NCBI RefSeq assembly: GCF_010686765.1 | Contig: NZ_JAAGWF010000026.1 | Span: forward strand, 1 to 52,660 | Length of the DNA stretch: 52,660 bases | Direction: 5' to 3' | Origin: Geodermatophilus sabuli | GTDB taxonomy: Bacteria; Actinomycetota; Actinomycetes; Mycobacteriales; Geodermatophilaceae | Part shown: piece by piece, positions 36,313 to 44,059 of the stretch | Position numbering within the stretch: position 1 is the stretch's first letter | How the letters are laid out: the number at the start of each line of letters is the position of its first letter | The notes under the pieces: generated by a model | What the model was told of the DNA's origin: nothing | Seen by the model: only the letters and a program-made list of their open reading frames with translations | Databases searched by the model: none | Program-made: the position numbers and the translations under genes

Positions 36313-36318
36313 TACATT
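36313..36318 (+). promoter_or_regulatory. -10 box for the leaderless DUF5318 transcript
   Basis: TACATT lies exactly six bases before the GTG at 36325, and no Shine-Dalgarno sequence is present. Confidence 0.5.
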
Positions 36319-36324
36319 GGACGG

Positions 36325-36738
36325 GTGCCCGGACGACGATCCGTCGTGGACTACTCGCTGCAGCGGCGATCCGTCCTCGCCGACGTGTACGCGGGACGCA
36401 CCGGGCTCTTCGAGGTGTGTGACGCCAGTCCCTACCTCTCCCGCGCGGCCAAGTACCACGGCGAGGCGACCGACGTCGTCTGCCCGGTGTGCCGCAAGGA
36501 CCGCCTCACGCTGGTGAACTACGTCTACGGCGAGCACCTCGGTCCGACCGCCGGCCAGGCGAAGACGCAGGTCGAGCTGGCCCGGATGGACACCATGCAG
36601 GAGGAGTTCACCGTGTACGCCGTCCAGGTCTGTCGCGGCTGCGGCTGGAACCACCTGGACTGCTCGTACGTCCTGGGGATCGAGCCGGAACCGGGGCGCC
36701 AGCCGCGCCGGACCCGCCGGCGCGCTGGCACGGAGTAG
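36325..36738 (+). CDS. DUF5318 zinc-ribbon-like protein
   Basis: The 137-residue protein begins [20 protein letters not shown] and has two CxxC pairs, VCPVCRKD and VCRGCGWN. They probably bind one zinc ion. It matches the small actinobacterial family found between the ino1/padR pair and ponA; function unknown. A basic tail (RRTRRRAG) could bind nucleic acid. GTG 36325 is preceded by a -10 box at six bases and not by a ribosome site, fitting a leaderless transcript. The conserved placement is the main clue: a link to envelope or PadR-regulated genes is only inferred. Confidence 0.85.
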   Translation: MPGRRSVVDYSLQRRSVLADVYAGRTGLFEVCDASPYLSRAAKYHGEATDVVCPVCRKDRLTLVNYVYGEHLGPTAGQAKTQVELARMDTMQEEFTVYAVQVCRGCGWNHLDCSYVLGIEPEPGRQPRRTRRRAGTE

Positions 36739-36903
36739 TCGACCGCGGGAACACATCGCCCCGCCGGACCCTTCCGTCACAGGGGTCCGCCCCGAGGCGC
36801 GCTGCCGCGCGTCATCCCCGGCTAGCACTGCTGGAGACGCCACCCTGGGCGGCGGGACGCCATCGTCCCGTGCCCATCGAACGAGTCAGAGAGGGGCCCG
36901 TCC

Positions 36904-39330
36904 GTGCCTCCCCACGACGAGACCACACCGGTCGGGCCGCGCGGCGGCCCGGCCCGGCGGCCTGCGCCCGGACGCGGCGGCACCGCCGGCGCCCGGCGGC
37001 CGGCGCCCGGTCGGGGCGGCCGCACCACGGCGTCCCGGGGCGGCGCGGTCGCCACCCGCGGCCGTCCGGCGGGCAAGGCGCCCCGCACCCGCAAGCAGCG
37101 GCGCCGCCGCCGGCTCAAGGTCCTCATCGGGGCCTTCGCCGGCCTCCTCGTCCTGCTCGGCGTCTTCGTGGGCGTGGTCTACGCGACCACGGAGGTCCCC
37201 GATCCCGGCTCGGTGCAGAACTCCCAGACGACGGTCGTCTACTACGCCGACGGCACCACCGAGATGGCGCGTCTGGGCGACGAGAACCGCACCAACGTCA
37301 GCCTGGCCGAGATCTCCGAGCCGGCCCGGCAGGCGATCCTCGCCGCGGAGAACCGGAACTTCTACTCCGACCCGGGCATCTCCTTCACCGGCATCGTCCG
37401 CGCGGCGTGGAACAACCTCACCGGGGGCTCCACGCAGGGCGGGTCGACGATCACCCAGCAGTACGTCAAGAACGCCTTCCTCACCCAGGACCAGACGTTC
37501 AGCCGCAAGTTCCAGGAGCTCTTCCTCGCCGTCAAGCTGGACAACCAGTACGAGAAGGACGACATCCTCGAGAACTACCTGAACACCATCTACTTCGGCC
37601 GCGGCGCGTACGGCATCGAGGCCGCGGCGAACACCTACTTCGGCGTCCCCGCGGCCGAGCTGACGGCCCAGCAGGGCGCCGTCCTCGCCGTCCTGGTCCG
37701 GAGCCCGTCGCGGTACGACCCCGAGAACGACCCCCAGGGCGCCCAGGACCGCTGGAACCTCGTGCTCGACGCCATGGCCGACGAGGGCTGGCTGGCCGAC
37801 GCCGACCGCGCCGCCTCGGTGTACCCGCCGGTGCTGCCCAAGGCCGGCTCGACCCTCGGCATCCCGGCCGGGTCGGAGGGCCTGGTCGTCCAGCGCGCGC
37901 TGGCCGAGCTCGAGGCCAAGGGCTACGACGAGCAGCAGATCCGTGCCGGTGGGCTGCGGATCACCACGACGGTGGACAAGCCCGCACAGGACGCCGCGCT
38001 GGCCGCGGTCGCCGACGTCATGGAGGGCGAGCCCGAGGGCCTGCGGGAGGCGCTGGTGGCCATCGACCCGCGCACCGGTGCGGTGCGGGCCTACTACGGC
38101 GGACCCACCGGCGCGGGTGACGGCGCGATCGACTACGCGCAGGCCCAGCGCCAGCCCGGGTCGTCGGTCAAGCCCTACGTGCTCGCCACCGCCCTCGAGG
38201 AGGGCATCAGCGTCACCGCCCGCCGCGACGGCAGCTCGCCGCAGGAGTTCCCGGACCGTCCCAACCTGCCGGTGCGCAACTCCGGTGGCGCCTCCTGCGG
38301 GTCCTGCACCCTGATGGAGGCCATGACCCGGTCGCTGAACACGACCTACTACGGGCTGGCCTACGAGGTGGGCGCGGAGGCGGTGCGGCAGAACATCCTC
38401 GAGGCCGCCGGCCTGCCGGAGACGTGGGCCCCGACCGGCAGCATCCTCGACGGCAAGGCCACCCTGGCCGACCCGGAGACCGGTGGCACCGGCGCCTCGA
38501 TCGGCATCGGTCAGTACGAGATGCGCCCGATCGACCAGGCGCACGGCTTCGCCACCTTCGCCAGCGGGGGCGTGGAGCACGAGCCGTTCTTCGTGAGCCG
38601 GGTGACCGACAGCGAGGGTGCGGTGCTGCTGGAGTTCGCCGGCGACGCCGGCGACCAGGTGTTCCCGGCCGACGTCGCCAACGACGTGACCTACGCGCTG
38701 ACCGACGTGGCCGACTACTCGCGCCGATCGCTGGCCGGTGGTCGCGAGGTGGCCAGCAAGACCGGTACCCAGGGCCTCAACGCCCAGGACAACTCCGACG
38801 CCTGGATGGTCGGCTACACCCCGTCCCTCTCGACCGCGGTGTGGATGGGCAACGACTCGCCCAACGACCCGATCGAGACCGCCGGCGGGGCGATCATCTA
38901 CGGCTCCGGGCTGCCCGGCGCCATCTGGCAGCAGTTCATGGACACGGTCCTCGAGGGGACGCCGGAGGAGGACCTGCCCAACCGGCCGGTCATCCGGGGC
39001 GACACCGGTGAGGGCGTGCCCGCGCCCGCCCCGGCGCCGCGGACGCAGACCCAGTCCCCGTCCACCAGCCCGCCGTCGGCCCCCGCCCCCCAGCCGGAGA
39101 CCGACGAGGACACCGAGCAGGACGCGCCGGACCAGCAGACGCAGGTCCAGCCGGTACCGGAGCAGCCGGTCCCGGTCCCGGGCACCGGTCAGCCGGGCAC
39201 CGGCCAGCCGGGTGCCGGTCAGCCCGGTGGGAACCAGCCCGTGCCCAACCAGCCGTCGGTTCCCGGCGGGCAGCCGGTCCAGCCCGGCGCGCCGGCTCCG
39301 GACGACACGGAGGAGCAGCCGACCGGCTGA
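36904..39330 (+). CDS. Class A penicillin-binding protein (transglycosylase/transpeptidase)
   Basis: The 808-residue bifunctional peptidoglycan synthase (PonA type) has a Pro/Arg-rich cytoplasmic N-terminus (about 1-68) and one membrane anchor at about 70-95. The GT51 domain has catalytic Glu near residue 149 in ILAAENRNFYSDPGI and GGSTITQQYVKN. The transpeptidase domain has active-site Ser near 420 (PGSSVKPY), SLNTTY as the SxN motif and KTGTQ near 619. No PASTA domain is present. The tail from about 690 is Pro/Gln/Gly-rich with repeats such as GTGQPGTGQPGAGQPG. GTG 36904 follows a GAGAGGGG. It precedes a GT87 protein, the conserved ponA neighbourhood. Confidence 0.95.
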   Translation: MPPHDETTPVGPRGGPARRPAPGRGGTAGARRPAPGRGGRTTASRGGAVATRGRPAGKAPRTRKQRRRRRLKVLIGAFAGLLVLLGVFVGVVYATTEVPDPGSVQNSQTTVVYYADGTTEMARLGDENRTNVSLAEISEPARQAILAAENRNFYSDPGISFTGIVRAAWNNLTGGSTQGGSTITQQYVKNAFLTQDQTFSRKFQELFLAVKLDNQYEKDDILENYLNTIYFGRGAYGIEAAANTYFGVPAAELTAQQGAVLAVLVRSPSRYDPENDPQGAQDRWNLVLDAMADEGWLADADRAASVYPPVLPKAGSTLGIPAGSEGLVVQRALAELEAKGYDEQQIRAGGLRITTTVDKPAQDAALAAVADVMEGEPEGLREALVAIDPRTGAVRAYYGGPTGAGDGAIDYAQAQRQPGSSVKPYVLATALEEGISVTARRDGSSPQEFPDRPNLPVRNSGGASCGSCTLMEAMTRSLNTTYYGLAYEVGAEAVRQNILEAAGLPETWAPTGSILDGKATLADPETGGTGASIGIGQYEMRPIDQAHGFATFASGGVEHEPFFVSRVTDSEGAVLLEFAGDAGDQVFPADVANDVTYALTDVADYSRRSLAGGREVASKTGTQGLNAQDNSDAWMVGYTPSLSTAVWMGNDSPNDPIETAGGAIIYGSGLPGAIWQQFMDTVLEGTPEEDLPNRPVIRGDTGEGVPAPAPAPRTQTQSPSTSPPSAPAPQPETDEDTEQDAPDQQTQVQPVPEQPVPVPGTGQPGTGQPGAGQPGGNQPVPNQPSVPGGQPVQPGAPAPDDTEEQPTG

Positions 39331-39339
39331 CCCGGCGGG

Positions 39340-39345
39340 CAGACT
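39340..39345 (+). promoter_or_regulatory. Putative -10 box for a leaderless GT87 transcript
   Basis: CAGACT lies six bases before the GTG at 39352 in the short gap after the PBP gene; there is no ribosome site. The gene may also be read through from the PBP. Confidence 0.3.
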
Positions 39346-39351
39346 GACCGC

Positions 39352-40899
39352 GTGAGATCGACCCCGACGGGCCCGTCCGATCCGGCTGACCAGCCGGCGG
39401 GCGGGCCCTCGGTGTCTCCGGCGTCCCCCCGCACCCCGGACCGGGTCGTGCCGACCTGGACCGACCCCGTCGCCGAGCAGGCCAGCGAGGCCGTCGGGGG
39501 GCCGTGGGGCCGGCACGCGGTCACCGGCCGGGCCCTGTTCTGGACGCCGCTGCGCGTCTGCCTGCTGTTCTCCACGGCGGTCCTGGCGCTGGCCTGGGTC
39601 AAGCAGGCGCCCTGCTCGAACGGGAACTGGGCCGGCTCGGTGCAGTACACCCACCTCTGCTACTCCGACGCCGTCCCGCTGTACGCGCTGCACGGCCTGG
39701 ATCGCGGGGAGCTGCCCTACCTCGGGTCCGCCGTCGAGTACCCGGTGCTGACCGGTGCGTTCATGGCCGCCGCCGCGGCGATCGCCCGGGTCTACGGCGG
39801 CCTGTCCGGCGCGGTGGGGCTGCTGCCCGACGTCCCGGGGGTGCAGGCCTACTACGCCGTCACCTGCCTGCTGCTGTCGCTGTGCGCGCTGCTGGTCACC
39901 CGCGCCGTCCTCGGGACGTCGGGGCGGCGGCCGTGGGACGCGGCCATGGTGGGGCTGTCCCCGCTCTTGTTCGTGCACGCCTTCACCAACTGGGACCTGC
40001 TCGCCGTCGCGCTGGCCAGCCTCGGGCTGTGGGCCTGGGCCCGGCGGCGGCCGGCGCTGGCCGGGGTGCTGCTGGGCCTGGGGGTGGCGGCCAAGCTCTA
40101 CCCGGTGGTGCTGCTGGCCGCGCTGTTCCTGCTGTGCCTGCGGGCGGGGCGGCTGCGGGTCTGGGTGCGCACCGCTGCCTGCGCCGTCCTGGCGTGGGCG
40201 GGCGTCAACGTGCCGGTCGCCGTCCTGGCGCCGGAGAACTGGTCGCGCTTCTTCCGGCTCAACAGCGAGCGTCCCGCCGACCCGGACACGATCTGGAACA
40301 TCGCGATCACCGTCTCCGAGGGGCGGTGGTTCGGCGGACCGCTGGCCGAGGGGCAGGCGCCCGTGCTGCTCAACGCGGTGGTGGCGGGGTGCGTGCTCGC
40401 GCTGGCGGCCGCCGTGACGTGGCTGACCCTGGCCGCGCCGGTACGCCCCCGCGTCGCCCAGGTGGCGTTCCTGCTCCTGGCCGGGTTCCTCCTGGTCAAC
40501 AAGGTGTGGAGCCCGCAGTTCTCGCTGTGGCTGCTGCCGCTGGCGGTGCTGGCCAGGCCGCAGTGGCGGTCGCTGCTGCTCTGGCAGGCCACCGAGGCGC
40601 TGCTGTGGGTGCCGCGGATGCTCTGGTACCTGGGCACGCAGAACCGGGGCGTCGAGGTCGAGTGGTTCTTCCTCGCCGTGACGGTCCGGGACGCCGCCGT
40701 CGTCGTCCTCATGGCGCTGGTGGTGCGTGACGTGTGGCGGCCGGACGAGGACGTCGTCCGCGCCGGCTGGCCCGGCGTCGACGACCCCGCCGGAGGGGTG
40801 CTCGACCACGCCCCTGACGCCCGCCGGGTGTCCCCCCGGGCGGTCCCGGGGAGGTCCGGGCGCCCGCTGGTCAGCCCAGGGCGGCACGCAGCCAGCTGA
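39352..40899 (+). CDS. GT87-family polyprenyl-phosphate mannosyltransferase-like membrane protein
   Basis: The 515-residue protein has about 10-12 membrane segments after a 60-residue polar leader. Marker stretches are [20 protein letters not shown] (with acidic residues in the first outside loop), [27 protein letters not shown] and [19 protein letters not shown]. These fit the DUF2029/GT87 family, which adds mannose-type sugars from lipid-linked donors outside the membrane. The acceptor is unknown. The counterpart in mycobacteria follows ponA1. The 3' end overlaps the end of endonuclease IV on the other strand by 29 bases. Confidence 0.83.
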   Translation: MRSTPTGPSDPADQPAGGPSVSPASPRTPDRVVPTWTDPVAEQASEAVGGPWGRHAVTGRALFWTPLRVCLLFSTAVLALAWVKQAPCSNGNWAGSVQYTHLCYSDAVPLYALHGLDRGELPYLGSAVEYPVLTGAFMAAAAAIARVYGGLSGAVGLLPDVPGVQAYYAVTCLLLSLCALLVTRAVLGTSGRRPWDAAMVGLSPLLFVHAFTNWDLLAVALASLGLWAWARRRPALAGVLLGLGVAAKLYPVVLLAALFLLCLRAGRLRVWVRTAACAVLAWAGVNVPVAVLAPENWSRFFRLNSERPADPDTIWNIAITVSEGRWFGGPLAEGQAPVLLNAVVAGCVLALAAAVTWLTLAAPVRPRVAQVAFLLLAGFLLVNKVWSPQFSLWLLPLAVLARPQWRSLLLWQATEALLWVPRMLWYLGTQNRGVEVEWFFLAVTVRDAAVVVLMALVVRDVWRPDEDVVRAGWPGVDDPAGGVLDHAPDARRVSPRAVPGRSGRPLVSPGRHAAS

Positions 40900-41680
40900 C
40901 CTCCTCGGCGTGGGCGGCGGCGTCACCGGGGGTCTCCAGCACGACGGGGCAGTCCGCGGCACGGGCCACCGAGACCAGCAGGTCGCTGGGGATCTCGCCG
41001 TCGGTGAGGGGTGCGTGCCGGTCGCGGCTGGACCCGGCGGGGTCACGGCTGTTGTTCAGGTGCACCAGGTCGATCCGGCCGGTGACCGCCCGGACGTCGT
41101 CCACCACCGTGTCGAGGTCCCAGCCGGCGGCCCACGCGTGGCAGGTGTCCAGCACGAAGCCGGCGCCGAACTCGCCCACCGCCTCCCACAGGCGGGCCAG
41201 CGCGTCCAGGTCGCGGGCCATGGCGTTGCCGCCTCCCGCGGTGTTCTCGATCAGCAGGGGGACGGCGAAGCCGCCGGTCTCGGCCTGCCGGGCGAAGGTC
41301 TTGCGCCAGTTGTCGACCCCGGCGGCCGGGTCGTCCTGGGCCAGCACGTGGCCGCCGTGCACCACCAGCCCGACCGCGCCGATGGCCGCGGCGGCCTGGG
41401 CGTGCTTGTCCAGCAGCTTGCGGCTGGGGATGCGGATGCGGTTGTTCGTCGTCGCCACGTTGAGGACGTACGGGGCGTGCACGACCACCAGGACGTCGCC
41501 GGCCAGCAGGTCCGCGGCGTCGGGCCGGGGCCGGGGCGCCGTCCAGCCCTGCGGGTCGGCGAGGAACACCTGGACGCCGTCGGCGTCCATCTCGGCGGCG
41601 CGGGCCAGCGGGCCGCCGGCGTCGAGCTCGTTGTCCTCGGTCAGGCCGGGTCCGACGTGGACGCCGATCGGGTGGCTCAT
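40871..41680 (-). CDS. nfo: Deoxyribonuclease IV (AP endonuclease, xylose-isomerase-like TIM barrel)
   Basis: The 269-residue protein resembles endonuclease IV, which cuts at abasic sites using three metal ions. Metal-ligand regions visible are [52 protein letters not shown] and [20 protein letters not shown], in the family order. The length is close to that of known Nfo proteins. The ATG at 41680 lies eight bases after TAGGGT, with a -35 CTGACG 18 bases further upstream. It is divergent from the rpsF operon and convergent with the GT87 gene. Its promoter overlaps a shortened copy of the dispersed repeat. Confidence 0.88.
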   Translation of the reverse strand: MSHPIGVHVGPGLTEDNELDAGGPLARAAEMDADGVQVFLADPQGWTAPRPRPDAADLLAGDVLVVVHAPYVLNVATTNNRIRIPSRKLLDKHAQAAAAIGAVGLVVHGGHVLAQDDPAAGVDNWRKTFARQAETGGFAVPLLIENTAGGGNAMARDLDALARLWEAVGEFGAGFVLDTCHAWAAGWDLDTVVDDVRAVTGRIDLVHLNNSRDPAGSSRDRHAPLTDGEIPSDLLVSVARAADCPVVLETPGDAAAHAEEVSWLRAALG

Positions 41681-41688
41681 GGCCGCCG

Positions 41689-41718
41689 ACCCTAGAAGGA
41701 CCCCCTGCGCCCCGTCAG
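41689..41718 (-). promoter_or_regulatory. Promoter for endonuclease IV
   Basis: On the minus strand CTGACG (41713-41718), an 18-base spacer and TAGGGT (41689-41694) form a complete sigma-70-like promoter ending eight bases before the ATG. The -35 and spacer are made by repeat copy D. Confidence 0.55.
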
Positions 41719-41724
41719 GGGGCC
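41696..41724 (+). repeat. Dispersed hairpin repeat, shortened copy D
   Basis: AAGGACCCCCTGCGCCCCGT followed by CAGGGGGCC keeps the two ends of the repeat (AGGACCC and GGGGCC) with the inner core deleted. The ends can pair as a short hairpin. It sits in the nfo/rpsF divergent gap. Confidence 0.55.
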
Positions 41725-41763
41725 GGGCCTGTGGACGGCGGGACGGGTGGGTCCCCGCCGCTG

Positions 41764-41769
41764 GTAGCC
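41764..41769 (+). promoter_or_regulatory. Possible -10 box of the rpsF operon
   Basis: TAGCCT lies about 114 bases before the rpsF start, leaving a leader with a perfect hairpin at 41835-41853. No good -35 is visible, so this is tentative. Confidence 0.3.
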
Positions 41770-41834
41770 TGGGCGGTGCGCGTTCCATCGGTGACCTCAC
41801 CGGAGGGGACGCGCGACGCGTGTACGACCCTCCT

Positions 41835-41853
41835 GCCGCAGATCCGCTGCGGC
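41835..41853 (+). promoter_or_regulatory. Leader hairpin of the rpsF operon (candidate S6:S18 site)
   Basis: GCCGCAG and CTGCGGC form a perfect 7-bp stem with loop ATCCG, ending 29 bases before the rpsF start. Known S6:S18-binding leaders of rpsF-rpsR operons carry a CCG element in a hairpin; the loop here contains CCG. The match in structure has not been tested. Confidence 0.4.
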
Positions 41854-41882
41854 CGCTGAGACCAGAGGAGGTGGGGTTCTCC

Positions 41883-42173
41883 GTGCGTCACTACGAACTG
41901 ATGGTCATCCTCGACCCCGATCTCGAAGAGCGCACCATCGCGCCCTCGCTCGATCGGTTCCTGACCGTCATCACCAGCTCCGGTGGCCAGGTCGGCAAGG
42001 TCGACATCTGGGGCCGGCGCCGCATGGCCTACGAGATCAACAAGCAGGCCGAGGGCATCTACGCCGTCATCGACATCGATGCCGAGCCCGCCGCGGTCTC
42101 CGAGCTCGACCGTCAGCTCAACCTGAACGAGTCGGTGCTCCGCACGAAGCTGATGCGCCCCGAGGCCCACTGA
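41883..42173 (+). CDS. rpsF: 30S ribosomal protein S6
   Basis: The 96-residue S6 begins [20 protein letters not shown] and contains [20 protein letters not shown], typical of the family; S6 pairs with S18 in the small subunit platform. The GTG at 41883 gives the standard N-terminus; AGGAGG is 11 bases upstream, a little far. An in-frame GTG at 41871 is closer but would add residues absent from the family. It is followed two bases later by ssb, then rpsR and rplI, the standard operon. Confidence 0.96.
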   Translation: MRHYELMVILDPDLEERTIAPSLDRFLTVITSSGGQVGKVDIWGRRRMAYEINKQAEGIYAVIDIDAEPAAVSELDRQLNLNESVLRTKLMRPEAH

Positions 42174-42175
42174 CC

Positions 42176-42667
42176 ATGGCCGGCGAGACCGTCATCACCG
42201 TCATCGGCAACCTGACGTCGGACCCGGAGCTGCGGTTCACCCCGTCCGGTGCCGCGGTCGCCAACTTCACCGTCGCCTCGACGCCGCGGACGTTCGACCG
42301 CCAGTCGCAGGAGTGGAAGGACGGCGAGGCGCTGTTCCTGCGCTGCAACGTGTGGCGGCAGGCAGCGGAGAACGTCGCCGAGTCGCTCACCCGCGGCTCG
42401 CGCGTGATCGTCTCCGGCCGGCTCAAGCAGCGGTCGTTCGAGACCAAGGAAGGCGAGAAGCGCACCGTCGTCGAGCTCGAGGTCGACGAGGTCGGCCCGT
42501 CGCTGCGCTACGCCACCGCGAAGGTCACCAAGGCCAGCCGCGGTGAGGGTGGCGGCGGCTTCGGCGGCGGCGGCGGTGGCGGCTTCGGTGGCGGAGGCGG
42601 AGGTGGCGGCGGGTCCAGCGACCCGTGGTCGACCCCGGCCCCGCCCTCGGACGAACCGCCCTTCTAA
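42176..42667 (+). CDS. ssb: Single-stranded DNA-binding protein
   Basis: The 163-residue SSB has an OB fold at 1-115 ([55 protein letters not shown]). A very Gly-rich linker of about 30 residues and an acidic tip with SDEPPF, the standard protein-docking peptide, follow. It coats single-stranded DNA at forks. The ATG at 42176 is two bases after rpsF. The stop codon is followed immediately by a copy of the dispersed hairpin repeat before rpsR. Confidence 0.97.
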   Translation: MAGETVITVIGNLTSDPELRFTPSGAAVANFTVASTPRTFDRQSQEWKDGEALFLRCNVWRQAAENVAESLTRGSRVIVSGRLKQRSFETKEGEKRTVVELEVDEVGPSLRYATAKVTKASRGEGGGGFGGGGGGGFGGGGGGGGGSSDPWSTPAPPSDEPPF

Positions 42668-42729
42668 GAGGACCCCTCTGCCCCCACGCCTCGCTGACGC
42701 TCGGCGCGGGACCCTGCAGAGGGGCCGAC
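42668..42729 (+). repeat. Dispersed hairpin repeat, copy C
   Basis: Directly after the ssb TAA the sequence reads GAGGACCCCTCTGCCCCCAC, then GCCTCGCTGACGCTCGGCGC, then GGGACCCTGCAGAGGGGCC. CCCCTCTGC and GCAGAGGGG are perfect complements. It lies inside the ribosomal operon between ssb and rpsR. Confidence 0.85.
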
Positions 42730-42772
42730 TGTCGTTCTGACTCACGAAAACCTCTCGTTCCTGGAGACCCCG

Positions 42773-43009
42773 GTGGCCAAGCCCCCCATTCGCAAGCCCA
42801 AGAAGAAGGTCTGCCAGTTCTGCAAGGACAAGGCGACCTACGTCGACTACAAGGACACGACCCTGCTGCGGAAGTTCATCTCCGACCGCGGCAAGATCCG
42901 TGCCCGCCGCGTGAGCGGCAACTGCAGCCAGCACCAGCGTGACGTCGCCGTGGCCGTGAAGAACAGCCGCGAGATGGCCCTGCTGCCCTACACCTCCACG
43001 GCGCGCTGA
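42773..43009 (+). CDS. rpsR: 30S ribosomal protein S18 (Cys-containing form)
   Basis: The 78-residue S18 begins [20 protein letters not shown] and contains [19 protein letters not shown] and [15 protein letters not shown]. The cysteines in VCQFC plus NCSQH make this the zinc-binding (C+) form; many actinobacteria also have a zinc-free paralogue elsewhere for zinc starvation. The GTG at 42773 follows GGAGA at eight bases. It is in the rpsF-ssb-rpsR-rplI operon, with rplI starting three bases after its stop. Confidence 0.96.
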   Translation: MAKPPIRKPKKKVCQFCKDKATYVDYKDTTLLRKFISDRGKIRARRVSGNCSQHQRDVAVAVKNSREMALLPYTSTAR

Positions 43010-43011
43010 CC

Positions 43012-43467
43012 ATGAGCACCACGAAGCTGATCCTGACGCAGGAGGTCACCGGTCTCGGGTCCTCCGGTGACACCGTGGAGGTCAAGGGCGGGTACGCCCG
43101 CAACTACCTCCTGCCGCGCGGGCTGGCCATCGTCGCCACCCGCGGGGCCGAGAAGCAGGTCGAGTCGCTGCGTCGGGCGCGGTCTGCCCGGGAGGTGCGC
43201 TCGCTCGAGGAGGCGCAGACCGTGGCCGGCCGCCTGGCGGGCCTCACGGTCCGCGTGCCGGCCCGTACCGGTGCGGGCGGCCGCCTGTTCGGCCGGGTCA
43301 CCACCGCCGACGTCGTGAACGCCGTGACCGCCGCCGGTGGTCCCGAGCTGGACCGTCGCCGGGTGGAGCTGCCCAGCAGCATCAAGACCACGGGCCAGCA
43401 CACCGTCACCGTGCGGGTGCACCCCGAGGTCAGCACCCCGCTGGCGATCGAAGTCGTCGCCGGCTGA
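43012..43467 (+). CDS. rplI: 50S ribosomal protein L9
   Basis: The 151-residue L9 has the N-terminal domain KLILTQEVTGLGSSGDTVEV and GYARNYLLPRGLAIVAT, the long connecting helix (about 40-75) and the C-terminal domain ending VRVHPEVSTPLAIEVVAG. It is the last gene of the operon and is followed by two hairpins before the long gap to dnaB. The ATG at 43012 is two bases after the rpsR stop. Confidence 0.97.
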   Translation: MSTTKLILTQEVTGLGSSGDTVEVKGGYARNYLLPRGLAIVATRGAEKQVESLRRARSAREVRSLEEAQTVAGRLAGLTVRVPARTGAGGRLFGRVTTADVVNAVTAAGGPELDRRRVELPSSIKTTGQHTVTVRVHPEVSTPLAIEVVAG

Positions 43468-43475
43468 GCGAGCAC

Positions 43476-43494
43476 CCCTGCCCCACGGGCAGGG
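43476..43494 (+). terminator. First hairpin after rplI
   Basis: CCCTGCCC and GGGCAGGG pair perfectly around CAC, starting nine bases after the rplI stop and followed by TCAT. Confidence 0.7.
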
Positions 43495-43504
43495 TCATCG
43501 CCCA

Positions 43505-43538
43505 CGAGGGGCGTCGGACCGCGGTCCGGCGCCCCTCG
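43505..43538 (+). terminator. Second, longer hairpin after rplI
   Basis: CGAGGGGCG pairs with CGCCCCTCG and, inside, CGGACCG pairs with CGGTCCG, a near-perfect 34-base palindrome with one internal mismatch. The tandem pair probably ends the rpsF operon. Confidence 0.75.
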
Positions 43539-43633
43539 CGGCGTCTCCGGGGCTCGGCCGGTGCGCCGGTCGTCGCATCGAGGGGCGCCGCACCGCGCCC
43601 CGCGGCCCGCTCCTCGACGCGATGGGGACGAGC

Positions 43634-43834
43634 TGTGGACGTGTGACCGCTGGGACCCGTGGGCCCGGCTGCGCGACACGCCGGTGACGACATCTCGATT
43701 TCTCCGGGATTTCTCCCGTCCACACCCCGTGGGTGGTCTCCGTGCAGGTCAGCGGCGGGATACGGGAGGACGGCCCGCGTCGTCCCCCGCTGTCTCCACA
43801 TGTCGACACGTCTGTGTCCACCGACTTGTCCACA
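43634..43834. promoter_or_regulatory. DnaA-box cluster and paired AT-rich repeats upstream of dnaB
   Basis: In the 592-bp rplI-dnaB gap, TTGTCCACA (43826-43834) is a perfect actinobacterial DnaA box, within the near-palindrome ACTTGT-CC-ACAAGT. Weaker boxes are TGTGGACGT (43634-43642), CCGTCCACA (43716-43724), GTCTCCACA (43792-43800) and GTGTCCACC (43814-43822). GATTTCTCC occurs twice in tandem, 11 bp apart (43697 and 43708), in the least GC-rich stretch. The layout recalls origin DNA but could serve dnaB regulation. Confidence 0.6.
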
Positions 43835-43864
43835 AGTTGTGCAGAACGGCGTGCACACCGGTCC

Positions 43865-43893
43865 TGGACTCGCTCGTCCGTGGTTCCTAACGT
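43865..43893 (+). promoter_or_regulatory. Candidate sigma-70-type promoter for dnaB
   Basis: TGGACT (43865-43870), a 17-base spacer and TAACGT (43888-43893) give a usable housekeeping promoter directly after the DnaA boxes. It would leave a leader of about 160 bases carrying the LexA-type box and a hairpin. Confidence 0.45.
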
Positions 43894-43947
43894 CCTCCTC
43901 AGCTCACCGCCGGCGGGAACTGTCAGGACCCCGGGGTAGCAATGACC

Positions 43948-43961
43948 CGAACGCTTGTTCG
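43948..43961. promoter_or_regulatory. LexA (SOS) box upstream of dnaB
   Basis: CGAAC-GCTT-GTTCG is a perfect inverted repeat matching the CGAAC-N4-GTTCG operator of actinobacterial and Gram-positive LexA. It lies 98 bases before the dnaB start, downstream of the candidate promoter. Confidence 0.7.
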
Positions 43962-43995
43962 AGTCAGGTGTACACCGTTCTGGTGCTTCCCCCAC

Positions 43996-44022
43996 CAGGC
44001 CCCGGCCGACGGCCGGGGCCTG
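43996..44022 (+). terminator. Perfect hairpin in the dnaB leader (possible attenuator)
   Basis: CAGGCCCCGGCC and GGCCGGGGCCTG form a 12-bp perfect stem with loop GAC, ending 37 bases before the dnaB start. There is no T-tract. It could terminate upstream transcripts or attenuate dnaB. Confidence 0.6.
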
Positions 44023-44059
44023 TGCGCGGGTGCGCCGGTGAGTGGATGGAGGAACAACC

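Noticed and set aside
39170..39240. Repeated CCGGTCAGCCGGG units as an intergenic repeat
   Set aside because: They lie in frame in the Pro/Gln/Gly-rich tail of the PBP and code for GQPG repeats.
36886..41046. A very long minus-strand open frame (over 1,300 codons) opposite the PBP and GT87 genes
   Set aside because: It is antisense to two well-recognised genes, has no domain and is rich in Arg/Gly/His as expected from the complement of high-GC coding DNA.
42543..42667. GGC/GGT-rich tandem stretch at the end of ssb as a microsatellite or CRISPR-like repeat
   Set aside because: It encodes the Gly-rich linker of SSB, which is normal for the family.
43948..43970. GTTCGAGTC resembling a tRNA T-arm
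   Set aside because: No acceptor, D or anticodon stems surround it; the sequence is better explained as half of the LexA-type inverted repeat.
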